57,903 nucleotides of DNA from JASEGV01 sp947085405 (GTDB taxonomy: Bacteria; Bacteroidota; Ignavibacteria; UBA10030; BY39). This document shows positions 34,635 through 44,222 of the stretch, one piece after another. A program made the position numbers and the translations under genes. The notes beneath the pieces are model-generated. The model searched no databases. It had not been told where the DNA came from and worked only from the letters and a program-made list of their open reading frames with translations. Within the stretch, counting starts at the first letter, position 1; every line of letters starts with the position of its first letter. Where the stretch lies: assembly GCA_947085405.1 (NCBI GenBank), contig CAMTWO010000007.1, forward strand, positions 1 to 57,903, given 5' to 3'.

Positions 34635-36264
34635 TTATCAAAACATAATATTATCTGCCATTTCAGGAATAATGTTTGGATTTTCTTTTCCTCCTTTCGA
34701 GCTTGGAATTCTATCGGCATTTGCTTTTATACCTCTTTTTTTTCTTCTCTCCAACGTCGAAGAGTATGGCAGAAGTCTTCGGTACTCTTATTTATCATTT
34801 TTCATTTTTAACATTATTGCAATTTCCTGGGTTGGTGGATTTTTACAGGCAAAAGACCCCTACTTAATGGTCGCAGGTGCAGCATTATTAATTGTCCATC
34901 CTTTGTTTCTTTCAATCCCAATCGTTGCCTTCACTTTCATTCGTCGCAATCTGAGTTTCAAAACTGCAATCTTCACTTTTCCATTCATCTGGGTTTCGTT
35001 CGAATATCTGCATTCAATTTCCGAGTTTGCTTTTCCCTGGTTAACATTAGGTAACGCTCTCACTTATGATCTAAGCTTGATACAGTTTGCTTCACTCACC
35101 GGCGTTTATGGATTATCCTTCTGGCTACTGTGGATTAATGTAATAGTTTTTGTCCTAATCGTAAAATTGATGTTGAAAGAATGGGAACCAAAATCTATCA
35201 AGACGATTGCTTGCTTGGGTTTAATTGCACTGTTATATCTAATTCCCAAAATTTCAGGCAGCGTAATTATTAGCAATGCAAATGAAAATACACAACATAC
35301 TAATTTGAAAATCGCAGTTATACAACCGAACATTGACCCTTGGGAAAAATGGAATATTGTAACACAGGAGGAGCAATTAGATTTATATTTACGAATGAGT
35401 GATAGCGTTTCAAAGAATACCGATTTGATAATCTGGGCTGAAACTGCTATTCCATATTACATATTGATGCCCCAGTATCGGACCTATTTCGAGAAAGTAA
35501 AAAATAGAATCGATACTTTGAACGTAGCGCTATTTACTGGATTCCCGGATATTCATATTTACAAAGAGAATGAGCAACCACCACGATCTGCTAAAAAAAT
35601 GATGTACTCTGAAGAAAGATACGATTCATACAACAGCTCGTTTTTATTAATACCAAAATCTGATCGACTTCAAAAATATTCAAAGATACGGCTTGTGCCA
35701 TTCTCGGAACGTGTGCCTTATGCCGATTTTTTGAATTTCTTAGATTTTCTTGAATGGGGAGTTGGCATTGGCGGTTGGGGAATCGGTAAAGACACAACTG
35801 TTTTTGAGCTTCCTTTGGAAAACCGTAGTAATGTAAAATTTTCGAATATGATTTGCTACGAATCAATTTATCCTACCTTTGTTGCTGGTTTTGTACGAAA
35901 AGGTGCACAATTCTTGACGATAATTACAAATGATAGTTGGTGGGGCGATACCTTCGGAGCATATCAACATCAACGCTACGCTGTTCTTCGGGCTATCGAA
36001 AACCGGCGTTGGATTGCTCGCTGTGCAAACGGCGGTATTTCCTGCTTCATCGATCCTTATGGCAGGGTTTATGATGAAACGAAGATGTACACAACAGCAA
36101 CCATCGAACACGAAATTCAAGCGCGTGAAGAACTCACAGTTTATACTAAATTTGGTGATGTGTTAGCCGAAGTTTGTTTGTTTTTCAGTGGATTTATTTT
36201 GATGGCTGGTTTTGGTCAAAAATTTTATAAGTTTATCAGGAGAAAAAATTATGAAACAAATTGA
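34609..36264 (+). CDS. lnt: Apolipoprotein N-acyltransferase
   Basis: The 551-residue protein has about six N-terminal membrane helices with FGFSFPPFELGILSAFAFIP and SEFAFPWLTLGNAL. A nitrilase-like periplasmic domain follows (about 230-500). Its catalytic triad is visible as Glu in LIIWAETAIPYYI, Lys in the KYSKIRLVPFSERVPYAD region, and Cys in SNMICYESIYP. It adds the third acyl chain to outer-membrane lipoproteins. The start at 34609 lies inside the PAP2 gene, and its end overlaps the aldolase start by 14 bases. Confidence 0.94.
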   Translation: MKLLKSKHNYQNIILSAISGIMFGFSFPPFELGILSAFAFIPLFFLLSNVEEYGRSLRYSYLSFFIFNIIAISWVGGFLQAKDPYLMVAGAALLIVHPLFLSIPIVAFTFIRRNLSFKTAIFTFPFIWVSFEYLHSISEFAFPWLTLGNALTYDLSLIQFASLTGVYGLSFWLLWINVIVFVLIVKLMLKEWEPKSIKTIACLGLIALLYLIPKISGSVIISNANENTQHTNLKIAVIQPNIDPWEKWNIVTQEEQLDLYLRMSDSVSKNTDLIIWAETAIPYYILMPQYRTYFEKVKNRIDTLNVALFTGFPDIHIYKENEQPPRSAKKMMYSEERYDSYNSSFLLIPKSDRLQKYSKIRLVPFSERVPYADFLNFLDFLEWGVGIGGWGIGKDTTVFELPLENRSNVKFSNMICYESIYPTFVAGFVRKGAQFLTIITNDSWWGDTFGAYQHQRYAVLRAIENRRWIARCANGGISCFIDPYGRVYDETKMYTTATIEHEIQAREELTVYTKFGDVLAEVCLFFSGFILMAGFGQKFYKFIRRKNYETN

Positions 36265-37279
36265 TTTGAGAAGCGACACAGTTACGAAACCTTCGCCGGC
36301 AATGCGAAGTGCGATGATGGAAGCTGAAGTAGGCGACGATGTTTATGGGGAAGACCCAACAGTCAACAAACTACAGGAGAAGGTTGCTAAAATGTTTGGG
36401 AAAGAAGCCGCACTTTTTGTTCCCACAGGAGTGATGGGAAATCAAGTTTGTATCCGCACACACACAAATCATGGCGATGAAATAATTGCAGATGAGGACT
36501 CGCATATTTTCGTTTATGAAAATGCTGCTCCTGCCGCTCTATCCGGAGTCAGTATTAAAACAATTCCAAATAGAAGGGGAGTAATCACTGCCGAACAAAT
36601 TCAAGCTGCGATACGACCGAATGCTTATTACCTTCCAAAAACAAAATTAATTTGTCTCGAAAACACACACGGGCGTTCGGGTGGAACAATCTTCCCGATC
36701 GAAGAAATCAAAAAGATAAGTCAGTTAGCGGCTGAACGAAACATCAAGCTCCACCTTGATGGTGCAAGAATTTGGAATGCATCCGTAGCATCTGGAATTT
36801 CGTTGAGCGAGTATGCAAAATATTTCGATTCCATCTCTGTGTGTCTTTCAAAAGGTTTGGGTGCACCAATTGGTTCGGTTATCATTAGCAGCAAAGAATT
36901 TATTGATCGGGCTTTAGTATATCGGAAGATGTTCGGCGGCGGTATGAGGCAGGTCGGAATTATTGCCTCGGCTGGTTTGTATGCGATAGAAAACAACATT
37001 AATCGTCTCGCAGACGATTACAAAAAAGCTAAACTTCTTGCAGATGGCTTAAAAAACCTAAAGTCATTTAAAATAGATCCCGAGTCGGTTCAAACAAATA
37101 TGGTTATAGCGGATATTCAAATCAACAAAACACAACAGGAAGTATTAGCCCAGTTACAAACAAAAGGTATCTTATTAACTCCGGAAAGGCATAGCAGCAT
37201 ACGGGCGGTAACACATTTAGATGTATCCTTTGAAGAAATTTATCAGGCGATTACAGTGTTCCAAACCATATTCGATTGA
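36251..37279 (+). CDS. ltaE: Low-specificity L-threonine aldolase
   Basis: Start set at the ATG 36251, with CAGGAG at 36237-36242 and a typical MKQIDLRSDTVTKPSPAMR opening. The 342-residue fold-type I PLP enzyme shows the PLP-ring Asp in LHLDGARIWNA (Asp170) and the Schiff-base lysine at Lys201 (SVCLSKGLGAPIGSV). It cleaves threonine or allo-threonine to glycine and acetaldehyde. It is the last gene of the envelope block and is followed by a terminator. Confidence 0.94.
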   Translation: MKQIDLRSDTVTKPSPAMRSAMMEAEVGDDVYGEDPTVNKLQEKVAKMFGKEAALFVPTGVMGNQVCIRTHTNHGDEIIADEDSHIFVYENAAPAALSGVSIKTIPNRRGVITAEQIQAAIRPNAYYLPKTKLICLENTHGRSGGTIFPIEEIKKISQLAAERNIKLHLDGARIWNASVASGISLSEYAKYFDSISVCLSKGLGAPIGSVIISSKEFIDRALVYRKMFGGGMRQVGIIASAGLYAIENNINRLADDYKKAKLLADGLKNLKSFKIDPESVQTNMVIADIQINKTQQEVLAQLQTKGILLTPERHSSIRAVTHLDVSFEEIYQAITVFQTIFD

Positions 37280-37333
37280 TGCAATTCAATTTGCTTTTCA
37301 AACATATTTTATGTATTATAAGCCACCCTTCGA

Positions 37334-37361
37334 AAAGTCCCGCCATTGGGACTTTTTTTTT
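37334..37361 (+). terminator. Intrinsic terminator after ltaE
   Basis: AAAGTCCC (37334-37341) pairs with GGGACTTT (37348-37355) around GCCATT, followed by T residues to 37361. It separates the envelope genes from the rimP-nusA-infB block. Confidence 0.93.
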
Positions 37362-37397
37362 GGAGGGCGTTAAACAATTGAAATATAAGAAATTAGC

Positions 37398-37850
37398 TTG
37401 GATATCAAACAAAAAATTGAAGCACTCATCGCTCCGATAATTGAACAGCATAACCTATTTTTGATAGATATAGTTTTAAGGGGTGAGCGGCAATCGAAAG
37501 TGTTAGAAGTATTTATTGATAATCGAGAAGGTATCACTGCCGGAATTTGTTCAAACGTGAGTAGAGATATTGCAAAGATTTTAGATTCGGATGACGTAAT
37601 CACCGGAAAATATTATTTGAATGTTTCATCTCCCGGAATTTCGCGTGCATTAAAATATATTGAACAATATCATAAACATATAGGCCGCCTTATCGAATTA
37701 AAATTGAAAAAACAAGAAGATCTCTATGAGGCTGTTGGTAAACTTTTAGAGGTTAGCGGCGATTCAATAGCAGTAGAAAATGAAAGCGGTGATATTGTTA
37801 AAATATCGTTAGATAATATTCTTGAAGCTAACATTAAAACAGCTTGGTAA
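37398..37850 (+). CDS. rimP: Ribosome maturation factor RimP
   Basis: The 150-residue protein matches RimP: IIEQHNLFLIDIVLRGERQS, VLEVFIDNREGIT, NVSSPGISRALKYIEQY. It is needed for 30S subunit maturation. The start is a TTG at 37398; an in-frame stop lies at 37386-37388 and no ATG intervenes, so a non-ATG start is required. It opens the conserved rimP-nusA-infB operon. Confidence 0.93.
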   Translation: MDIKQKIEALIAPIIEQHNLFLIDIVLRGERQSKVLEVFIDNREGITAGICSNVSRDIAKILDSDDVITGKYYLNVSSPGISRALKYIEQYHKHIGRLIELKLKKQEDLYEAVGKLLEVSGDSIAVENESGDIVKISLDNILEANIKTAW

Positions 37851-37874
37851 TAGAAAAAAGTATTTGGAGAAAAT

Positions 37875-39197
37875 ATGAACTATGAAATAGTTGAATCATT
37901 CGGACAAATGGTTCGAGAAAAAGGCATCGATAAAGACATGTTGGTGAGTGTTATCGAAGAAGTATTTGCCACGATAACACGAAAAAAATACGGACTGGAA
38001 GCAAAATTCGATGTTGTAGTAAATATGGATAAAGGCGATATTGAAATTTTTCTTGAGAAAGAAATTGTAGAAACCGTAACCGACCCGACTACCCAAATCG
38101 AATTGGCAGCCGTCAGAAAAAAAACCAACGAACCGCTCGAAATTGGAGACGATTTCGTAGAAATCATTGATGTTAGTAGTTTTGGTAGAAGGTTAATCGC
38201 TACCGCAAGGCAAACGCTCAACCAACGGATTAAAGAAATAGTAAAAGATCTCATCTTTAATGAATACACAAATTCGATTGGCGAAATTATCGCCGGTGAA
38301 ATTTATCAGGTCAGGAAAAGCGAAATCTTAATAATCCATAACCGCAACGAACTTGTTTTGCCGCGTAACGAACAGATTCCTAAAGAGAGGTATAAAAAAG
38401 GCGAGACAACCCGTGTATTAGTTAAAGAAGTTCGAAAAACTGCAAATGGAGCTCATGTTATTGTTTCACGTTCAGACCCGAAATTTTTGTCAAAATTATT
38501 CGAGCACGAAATACCGGAAATCTATGATGGTATCATCGAGATAAAAGCAATCGCACGTGAACCCGGCGAACGAGCAAAGATTGCAGTCGAATCGCACGAC
38601 GATCGCATTGACGCAGTGGGCGCTTGCGTCGGTATGAAAGGTGTCCGGATTCACTCAATTGTGCGCGAATTAAATAACGAGAATATCGACGTTATTAATT
38701 ATATCGATGACCCATCTCAATTTATCATACGAGCATTAGCACCTGCTAAATTAAAAGAAATAAAGATCGACAAAGCAAATAAAAAGGTAATGGTAACAGT
38801 CGACCGCGATCAAATGTCGTTAGCTATAGGTCGAGGCGGGCAAAACATCCGGCTTGCATCTAAACTTGTCGGTTACGATATTGATGTGCAAAAACTTGTT
38901 GTCGAAGAAGAATATGATATGGACATCACTGAATTCCGTGCTGAATTGGGTGAACCGTTGATAGAACGATTAGTCGAAGAAGGTTATGAAACTGCCCGTG
39001 AGGTAATAGAAGCCGACATAAAGAGCCTTCTTGAAATCGAAGGTTTAACGAAACCAAAGATCAAGCAGATGAAAGAATTAATGATTCAAGAACTTGAGGA
39101 AGCCGAGATTGATAGCGAAGAAGATATGAAATCGGCTCTCGAAGCCAAATCTAAAAGCGAAGCAACCGAAGAATCGGAAAACAGCGAAGATAAATAA
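37875..39197 (+). CDS. nusA: Transcription termination/antitermination factor NusA
   Basis: The 440-residue protein has the RNA-polymerase-binding N-terminal domain (1-130), an S1 domain (about 136-200), and two KH domains with AVGACVGMKGVRIHSIVREL and VDRDQMSLAIGRGGQNIRLA. A short helix-hairpin-helix-like stretch (LLEIEGLTKPKIKQM) and an acidic Glu/Ser tail follow. It controls pausing, termination and rRNA antitermination. TTTGGAG precedes the ATG. Confidence 0.97.
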   Translation: MNYEIVESFGQMVREKGIDKDMLVSVIEEVFATITRKKYGLEAKFDVVVNMDKGDIEIFLEKEIVETVTDPTTQIELAAVRKKTNEPLEIGDDFVEIIDVSSFGRRLIATARQTLNQRIKEIVKDLIFNEYTNSIGEIIAGEIYQVRKSEILIIHNRNELVLPRNEQIPKERYKKGETTRVLVKEVRKTANGAHVIVSRSDPKFLSKLFEHEIPEIYDGIIEIKAIAREPGERAKIAVESHDDRIDAVGACVGMKGVRIHSIVRELNNENIDVINYIDDPSQFIIRALAPAKLKEIKIDKANKKVMVTVDRDQMSLAIGRGGQNIRLASKLVGYDIDVQKLVVEEEYDMDITEFRAELGEPLIERLVEEGYETAREVIEADIKSLLEIEGLTKPKIKQMKELMIQELEEAEIDSEEDMKSALEAKSKSEATEESENSEDK

Positions 39198-39212
39198 TTA
39201 ATAAGTTAATAA

Positions 39213-41933
39213 GTGGATAAAAAGAAAAAATTATATCAAGTAGCCAAAGAGCTGAATATCGCGAGTGAATCGCTCATAGCTTTCTTGACTAAAAAGGGCT
39301 TCGAAGCAAAGACAATCAACTCTACAATTACTGACGAGATGAGCGTTTTAATATTGTCTCATTTCAAAAAAGAAAAAGAGAGCGTCGAGAAACATCAACG
39401 TAAAATTCAATCCTTCAAAACTACTCCTAAAAAAGAAGAGAAGAAAGTAGAAAAAGCCGAGCCGGCAAAAATTGTTAAAAAAACACGCCGTGTAAAAGAA
39501 GAAGAAGTTCCAGTTATTGAGATAACGGCTGCGGTAGAAATTCCAATCCCTGAAATTACTCCCACAATTGTTGAGCCGCCTGCACCGGAAATTGTTGAAC
39601 CCGCTCCGATTGTCGAAAAAATTATTGTTGAGGAGGTCGTTGCTACCGAAGCAGAACAAAAGATAACAGAGGTAGTACAACCTCGGGAACCTCATCCTGT
39701 TACTCAGGTCGAAGCGACTGAACAAGTTCAGCCGGAAGAAAAAACTGAAGAAGATAAAAAAGAGAAAAAATCTAAAAAGAGCATACCGCGACTTACTCCT
39801 AAAATGGGTTTAACCATTCGGGGAAAAATGGAGTTGACTAAACCCGAGACTGAGAAACCGACAGTTACTGCTGCAAAAGATGCACAAGACTTAGATGCGA
39901 AAGCCAAAAAGAAAAAAAGAAAACGGAAGAAGAAAGTAGAAGAAGCCGCACCGGTCGTAGCAGCAAAGGAGGATGATGTATTAGATCGGAAGAAAAAGAA
40001 AAAGAAAAAGATCAGGCACATTGAGATTAACGTGGCAGAAGTTGAAAGTGCAATCCGCCGTACAATTGCCGAGATGGACGATACATCGGTTAGCGCACGT
40101 GCTCAGATGCGGAAGAAAAAGAAAAAAGAACGGCTCGAAGAAGAAGCTAAACTTCAAGAAGAATTAGAAAAACAAAAATCAAAGCTTAAGGTTACCGAAT
40201 ATGTTTCGGTAAACGAATTGGCAAACTTGATGCAGGTTAATGTAGCCGACGTAATTAAAAAGTGCATCGAATTAGGATTGATGGTTTCGATAAATCAGCG
40301 GCTCGATCAGGATACAATTACACTGATAGCATCTGAATTTGGTCTGGAGATTGAATTCATGACCGAATTTGAAGAGCGTTTAGTTGTTGACGCAGACGAT
40401 GAAAACGAAGAATTATTAGAATGGCGTCCGCCTGTGGTTACAATTATGGGACACGTTGATCATGGAAAAACATCGTTGCTCGATTTTATCAGAGAAACAA
40501 ACGTAGTAGCGGGCGAAGCTGGCGGTATCACCCAGCATATTGGTGCATACTCGGTAAAAGTTGATGATGCGAGAAGTGTTACTTTCCTTGATACGCCCGG
40601 ACACGAAGCATTTACTGCAATGCGTGCACGCGGAGCCCAGCTAACCGATATCGTAGTGTTAGTTGTTGCCGCCGATGATGCAGTTATGCCTCAAACTGTC
40701 GAAGCGATAAGCCATGCACAAGCGGCAAATGTTCCTATCATAATTGCAATGAATAAAATCGATAAGCCCGGCGCCAATCCTGAGAGAATCCGGCAGCAAT
40801 TATCTGAAAAGAATATACTCGTCGAAGAGTGGGGTGGTAAATATCAATCTGTAGAATTATCTGCCAAAACGGGAAAAAATGTTAAATTACTTCTCGAAAA
40901 AATTCTTCTCGAAGCCGAAGTATTGAACCTTAAAGCTGTAGCTAAAACTAAAGCTCGTGGCGCTGTAATCGAAGCCCAGCTTGATAAAGGAAGAGGAACA
41001 GTAGCTACTGTTCTTGTTAAGAAGGGAACTTTGAAAATCGGAGATCCTTTTATCGCTGGATTTTCTTATGGAAAAGTAAGGGCAATGTTTGACGAACGCG
41101 GACATCGGGTAGAATCTGCGGGACCATCAACGCCGGTACAGGTTATAGGTTTCGATACTATTCCCCAAGCGGGCGATTTGTTAGTAGTTTCAGATAGCGA
41201 ACGGGATGCACGCGATATTAGTGTGCGCCGCCAGCAGCTTAAACGCGAACAGGATTTCCGTGAAATCAGAACTGTAACTCTCGACACCTTCTCTCAAAAA
41301 GTGAAAGAAGGAACTGTTAAAGAATTAACAGTCGTTCTTAAAGGCGACGTTGACGGTTCGGTGGGTGCAATTTCCGATGCCCTGATGAAAATAGCTAACC
41401 CTGAAGTTCGTGTGAATGTTATACACAAAGGTGTTGGCGCTATTTCGGAATCGGACGTGCTGTTGGCTGCCGCCTCAAATGCAATTATTATCGGCTTCCA
41501 TGTCCGTCCGAATGTTAATGCACGTACACTCGCCGAGTCGGAGAAAGTTGAAATTCGTTTTTACACGATTATATACGAAGTAATTAACGATGTGAAAAAA
41601 GCGCTCGAAGGTATGCTTGCGCCGGAGGAAAAAGAAGAAGTTCTCGGATCAATTGAGGTTCGTGATGTTTTCAAGATTCCCAAGGCAGGAACAATCGCAG
41701 GTTGTTATATACTGAACGGAAAAATTACACGCAACAGCAAAGTTCGTCTGATTCGCGACGGACTCGTTTTATTCGATGGTGGGATTTCTTCACTCAAACG
41801 TTTTAAAGACGACGTGCGTGAAGTTGATTCAGGATACGAATGCGGTATAGCTCTCGAAGGTTATAACGATATTAAAATTGGCGACATCATCGAGCCATAC
41901 AAAATTGTTGAACTCAAACGTAAACTTGTATAG
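39213..41933 (+). CDS. infB: Translation initiation factor IF-2
   Basis: The 906-residue protein has an IF2-N domain (LYQVAKELNIASESLIAFLT), a long Lys/Glu/Pro-rich linker (about 60-320), and a second IF2-N-like helix bundle. The GTPase domain shows G1 GHVDHGKTS (about 412), G3 DTPGHEAF and G4 NKID. C-terminal beta-barrel and fMet-tRNA-binding domains follow. The start is GTG at 39213. It brings initiator tRNA to the ribosome. The linker is low in complexity and its length is likely variable between strains. Confidence 0.97.
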   Translation: MDKKKKLYQVAKELNIASESLIAFLTKKGFEAKTINSTITDEMSVLILSHFKKEKESVEKHQRKIQSFKTTPKKEEKKVEKAEPAKIVKKTRRVKEEEVPVIEITAAVEIPIPEITPTIVEPPAPEIVEPAPIVEKIIVEEVVATEAEQKITEVVQPREPHPVTQVEATEQVQPEEKTEEDKKEKKSKKSIPRLTPKMGLTIRGKMELTKPETEKPTVTAAKDAQDLDAKAKKKKRKRKKKVEEAAPVVAAKEDDVLDRKKKKKKKIRHIEINVAEVESAIRRTIAEMDDTSVSARAQMRKKKKKERLEEEAKLQEELEKQKSKLKVTEYVSVNELANLMQVNVADVIKKCIELGLMVSINQRLDQDTITLIASEFGLEIEFMTEFEERLVVDADDENEELLEWRPPVVTIMGHVDHGKTSLLDFIRETNVVAGEAGGITQHIGAYSVKVDDARSVTFLDTPGHEAFTAMRARGAQLTDIVVLVVAADDAVMPQTVEAISHAQAANVPIIIAMNKIDKPGANPERIRQQLSEKNILVEEWGGKYQSVELSAKTGKNVKLLLEKILLEAEVLNLKAVAKTKARGAVIEAQLDKGRGTVATVLVKKGTLKIGDPFIAGFSYGKVRAMFDERGHRVESAGPSTPVQVIGFDTIPQAGDLLVVSDSERDARDISVRRQQLKREQDFREIRTVTLDTFSQKVKEGTVKELTVVLKGDVDGSVGAISDALMKIANPEVRVNVIHKGVGAISESDVLLAAASNAIIIGFHVRPNVNARTLAESEKVEIRFYTIIYEVINDVKKALEGMLAPEEKEEVLGSIEVRDVFKIPKAGTIAGCYILNGKITRNSKVRLIRDGLVLFDGGISSLKRFKDDVREVDSGYECGIALEGYNDIKIGDIIEPYKIVELKRKLV

Positions 41934-41941
41934 GTAATAAA

Positions 41942-42304
41942 ATGTCGATACGTTTAGAAAAGGTTTCTTCGGTGATCAAGCACGAAATTAGCTTGATCCT
42001 TTCACGTGAATATAATTCAAAAGAATTCGGTTTCATTACTGTTACCGAAGTTCACATGACTCCTGATCTTAAAATTGCAAAAATATATGTCAGCATTTTC
42101 GAGAAACCGGAAATACGGGTTAAAACTTTAAGAATGTTAGAAAACAATTCCAAACATATACGAACAAGTTTAGCCGCAAACATCAGTTTGAAATATACGC
42201 CTGCTCTTCAATTTTATATTGACGAAACACTCGATCGAGCAGAACATATCAATAACATCATTAAAAAGATACACGAAAACGATAAGCCTGTTGGAACTGA
42301 ATAA
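41942..42304 (+). CDS. rbfA: Ribosome-binding factor A
   Basis: The 120-residue KH-like protein matches RbfA: VSSVIKHEISLILSREYNSK, VTEVHMTPDLKIAKIYVSIF, and LKYTPALQFYIDETLDRAEH. It helps mature the 16S rRNA 5' end in the 30S subunit. It follows infB by eight bases and overlaps truB. Confidence 0.95.
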   Translation: MSIRLEKVSSVIKHEISLILSREYNSKEFGFITVTEVHMTPDLKIAKIYVSIFEKPEIRVKTLRMLENNSKHIRTSLAANISLKYTPALQFYIDETLDRAEHINNIIKKIHENDKPVGTE

Positions 42305-43022
42305 AAATAGCATAATTCCCGAATCCAATTTTTTAAAAGAAGATGGTTCAATATTTTTGGTTAATAAACCGATTGGATGGACATCTTTCGATGTTGTAAA
42401 AAAAATGCGAATTCATTTTGGCGTGAAGAAAGTAGGGCATGCTGGAACTTTAGACCCGAACGCCACAGGATTATTGATTGTCGGAATGGGGAAAAAGACA
42501 AAACAGATTTCAGAATATTCCGGTTTAGAGAAGGAATATGAAGCTACTATGATTTTAGGCGCTACCACTGCAAGCTACGATTCTGAAACTGATATTATTG
42601 AAACCCGGAATTTTGCAGATATCACGAAGGATGATGTAAGCAGAGTTATTAAGATGTTTACCGGTGTTATTATGCAAAAACCGCCTATGTATTCGGCAAT
42701 AAAACTAAACGGAAAGCCGCTTTATAAGTATGCCCGCAAAGGAAGAGAAATAGAACTTGAAGCTCGCGAAGTTGAAATATCGCAATTAGAGTTACTCGAT
42801 TTCCAGCCACCGGAAGTTAAGTTTCGTGTGGTGTGTTCAAAGGGAACGTATATCCGTTCTTTAGCGAATGATATTGGTGAAATGTTAGGATGCGGTGCAC
42901 ATTTAAACGCATTGATTAGAACGAGAATAGGTCGGTTTCTTCTTGATGATGCATTCTCGATTGAAGAACTTACAAGACGAACAGTTGATAATGAAGGTCT
43001 ATCGATCAATCAGCGAAATTGA
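42291..43022 (+). CDS. truB: tRNA pseudouridine(55) synthase TruB
   Basis: The 243-residue product contains the TruB core: FLVNKPIGWTSFDVVKKMR, the catalytic-Asp motif GHAGTLDPNATGLLIVGMG, KPPMYSAIKLNGKPLYKYAR, and VVCSKGTYIRSLANDIGEML. It makes pseudouridine 55 in the tRNA T loop. The start is uncertain: no ATG lies before the conserved core. The TTG at 42291, overlapping rbfA by 14 bases, is preferred over the TTG at 42219. It overlaps ribF by 32 bases. Confidence 0.92.
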   Translation: MELNKNSIIPESNFLKEDGSIFLVNKPIGWTSFDVVKKMRIHFGVKKVGHAGTLDPNATGLLIVGMGKKTKQISEYSGLEKEYEATMILGATTASYDSETDIIETRNFADITKDDVSRVIKMFTGVIMQKPPMYSAIKLNGKPLYKYARKGREIELEAREVEISQLELLDFQPPEVKFRVVCSKGTYIRSLANDIGEMLGCGAHLNALIRTRIGRFLLDDAFSIEELTRRTVDNEGLSINQRN

Positions 43023-43929
43023 TTTTAAGCAAAACACGATTGTTACAATTGGAACTTTCGATGGTGTGCATCTCGGGCATCAAGAAATTATTAATGAATT
43101 AATTACGCGTGCTGAAAAAGCCAATGCTCGTAGTGTTCTTGTTACTTTCGATCCGCATCCGCGTGAAGTAGTAGGGCGTGGTCCTACTAAACTTCTCACT
43201 TCGATTGAGGAACGACTGCAATTGCTAGCCGAGTTCAGGATTGATGTGGTATTTATAATTAACTTTACGTTTGAGTTTTCGCGGCTTCCGTATGAAGAAT
43301 TTTTTAAAAACATCATTTTTGAAAAAATCGGTGTGAAAGAAATAATTGTGGGTTACGACCACATGTTCGGCAGAGACCGTGAAGCTTCGATCGAACAGTT
43401 GAAAGAGTTAGGTATTCAACTTGGTTTTGCAGTCGATATGATGCCGCCTGTAAAAGTAGATAACGAGGTTGTAAGCAGCTCGAAGATTCGCGATATTCTG
43501 TTACGAGGTGATGTGTGGCTCGCTGAAAAATATTTAGGCCGCTTATTTACAGTTCAGGGTACTGTTGTGAAAGGCGATGGCAGAGGTCGAATCATCGGAT
43601 TTCCGACTGCCAATATACAACCCCTCTCGGATAAAAAGTTGTTGCCGGCTGAAGGGGTTTATTTTGTAAGTATAAAAGTTGATAATTCCGATTATTTCGG
43701 AATGCTCAATATCGGAGTTCGCCCGACTTTCAGTAATGATATGCGAAGAGTTATCGAAGTACATCTCTTCGATTTCGGCGAAGAACTTTACGGCAAAAAT
43801 GTAATTATTAATTTTCATCGAAGAATCAGAAGCGAGAAAAAATTCGCTTCTACAGACGAGTTGATTATTCAATTAAATAAAGATAAATTATGCTGTGAAA
43901 ATTTCATCAAGGAATTAACTAAAAAATAA
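42991..43929 (+). CDS. ribF: Bifunctional riboflavin kinase/FAD synthetase
   Basis: The ATG at 42991 gives 312 residues. The N-terminal FAD synthetase has TIGTFDGVHLGHQEI and VTFDPHPREVVG; the C-terminal riboflavin kinase has GRGRIIGFPTANIQP and IEVHLFDFGEELYGK. It converts riboflavin to FMN and then FAD. The gene starts within truB and is followed 19 bases later by rpsO. Confidence 0.95.
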   Translation: MKVYRSISEIDFKQNTIVTIGTFDGVHLGHQEIINELITRAEKANARSVLVTFDPHPREVVGRGPTKLLTSIEERLQLLAEFRIDVVFIINFTFEFSRLPYEEFFKNIIFEKIGVKEIIVGYDHMFGRDREASIEQLKELGIQLGFAVDMMPPVKVDNEVVSSSKIRDILLRGDVWLAEKYLGRLFTVQGTVVKGDGRGRIIGFPTANIQPLSDKKLLPAEGVYFVSIKVDNSDYFGMLNIGVRPTFSNDMRRVIEVHLFDFGEELYGKNVIINFHRRIRSEKKFASTDELIIQLNKDKLCCENFIKELTKK

Positions 43930-43948
43930 AAGTAATAAAGGAATTAAA

Positions 43949-44218
43949 ATGCCATTAACAAAAGAACAAAAACAAGAAATTATCCAAAAGTATGGTAAAA
44001 CCGAAAAAGATTCAGGAATACCTGAAGTTCAGATAGCTCTATTAACTGAACGTATTAACGAGCTTACCGGACATTTGGCAACTAACAAATTCGATCATCA
44101 TTCACGCCGCGGGTTACTGCTTATGGTAGGAAAGCGCCGGCGCTTGTTGGATTATTTAATCGACAACAATATCGAACGATATCGAAAAATTATTCATGAA
44201 TTAAATATTAGAAAGTAA
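43949..44218 (+). CDS. rpsO: Ribosomal protein S15
   Basis: The 89-residue protein is a full-length uS15: YGKTEKDSGIPEVQIALLTE, RINELTGHL, DHHSRRGLLLMVGKRRRLLD and YLIDNNIERYRKII. It binds 16S rRNA early in 30S assembly. AAAGGA lies eight bases before the ATG. It is followed four bases later by pnp, the conserved rpsO-pnp pair. Confidence 0.98.
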   Translation: MPLTKEQKQEIIQKYGKTEKDSGIPEVQIALLTERINELTGHLATNKFDHHSRRGLLLMVGKRRRLLDYLIDNNIERYRKIIHELNIRK

Positions 44219-44222
44219 ATAA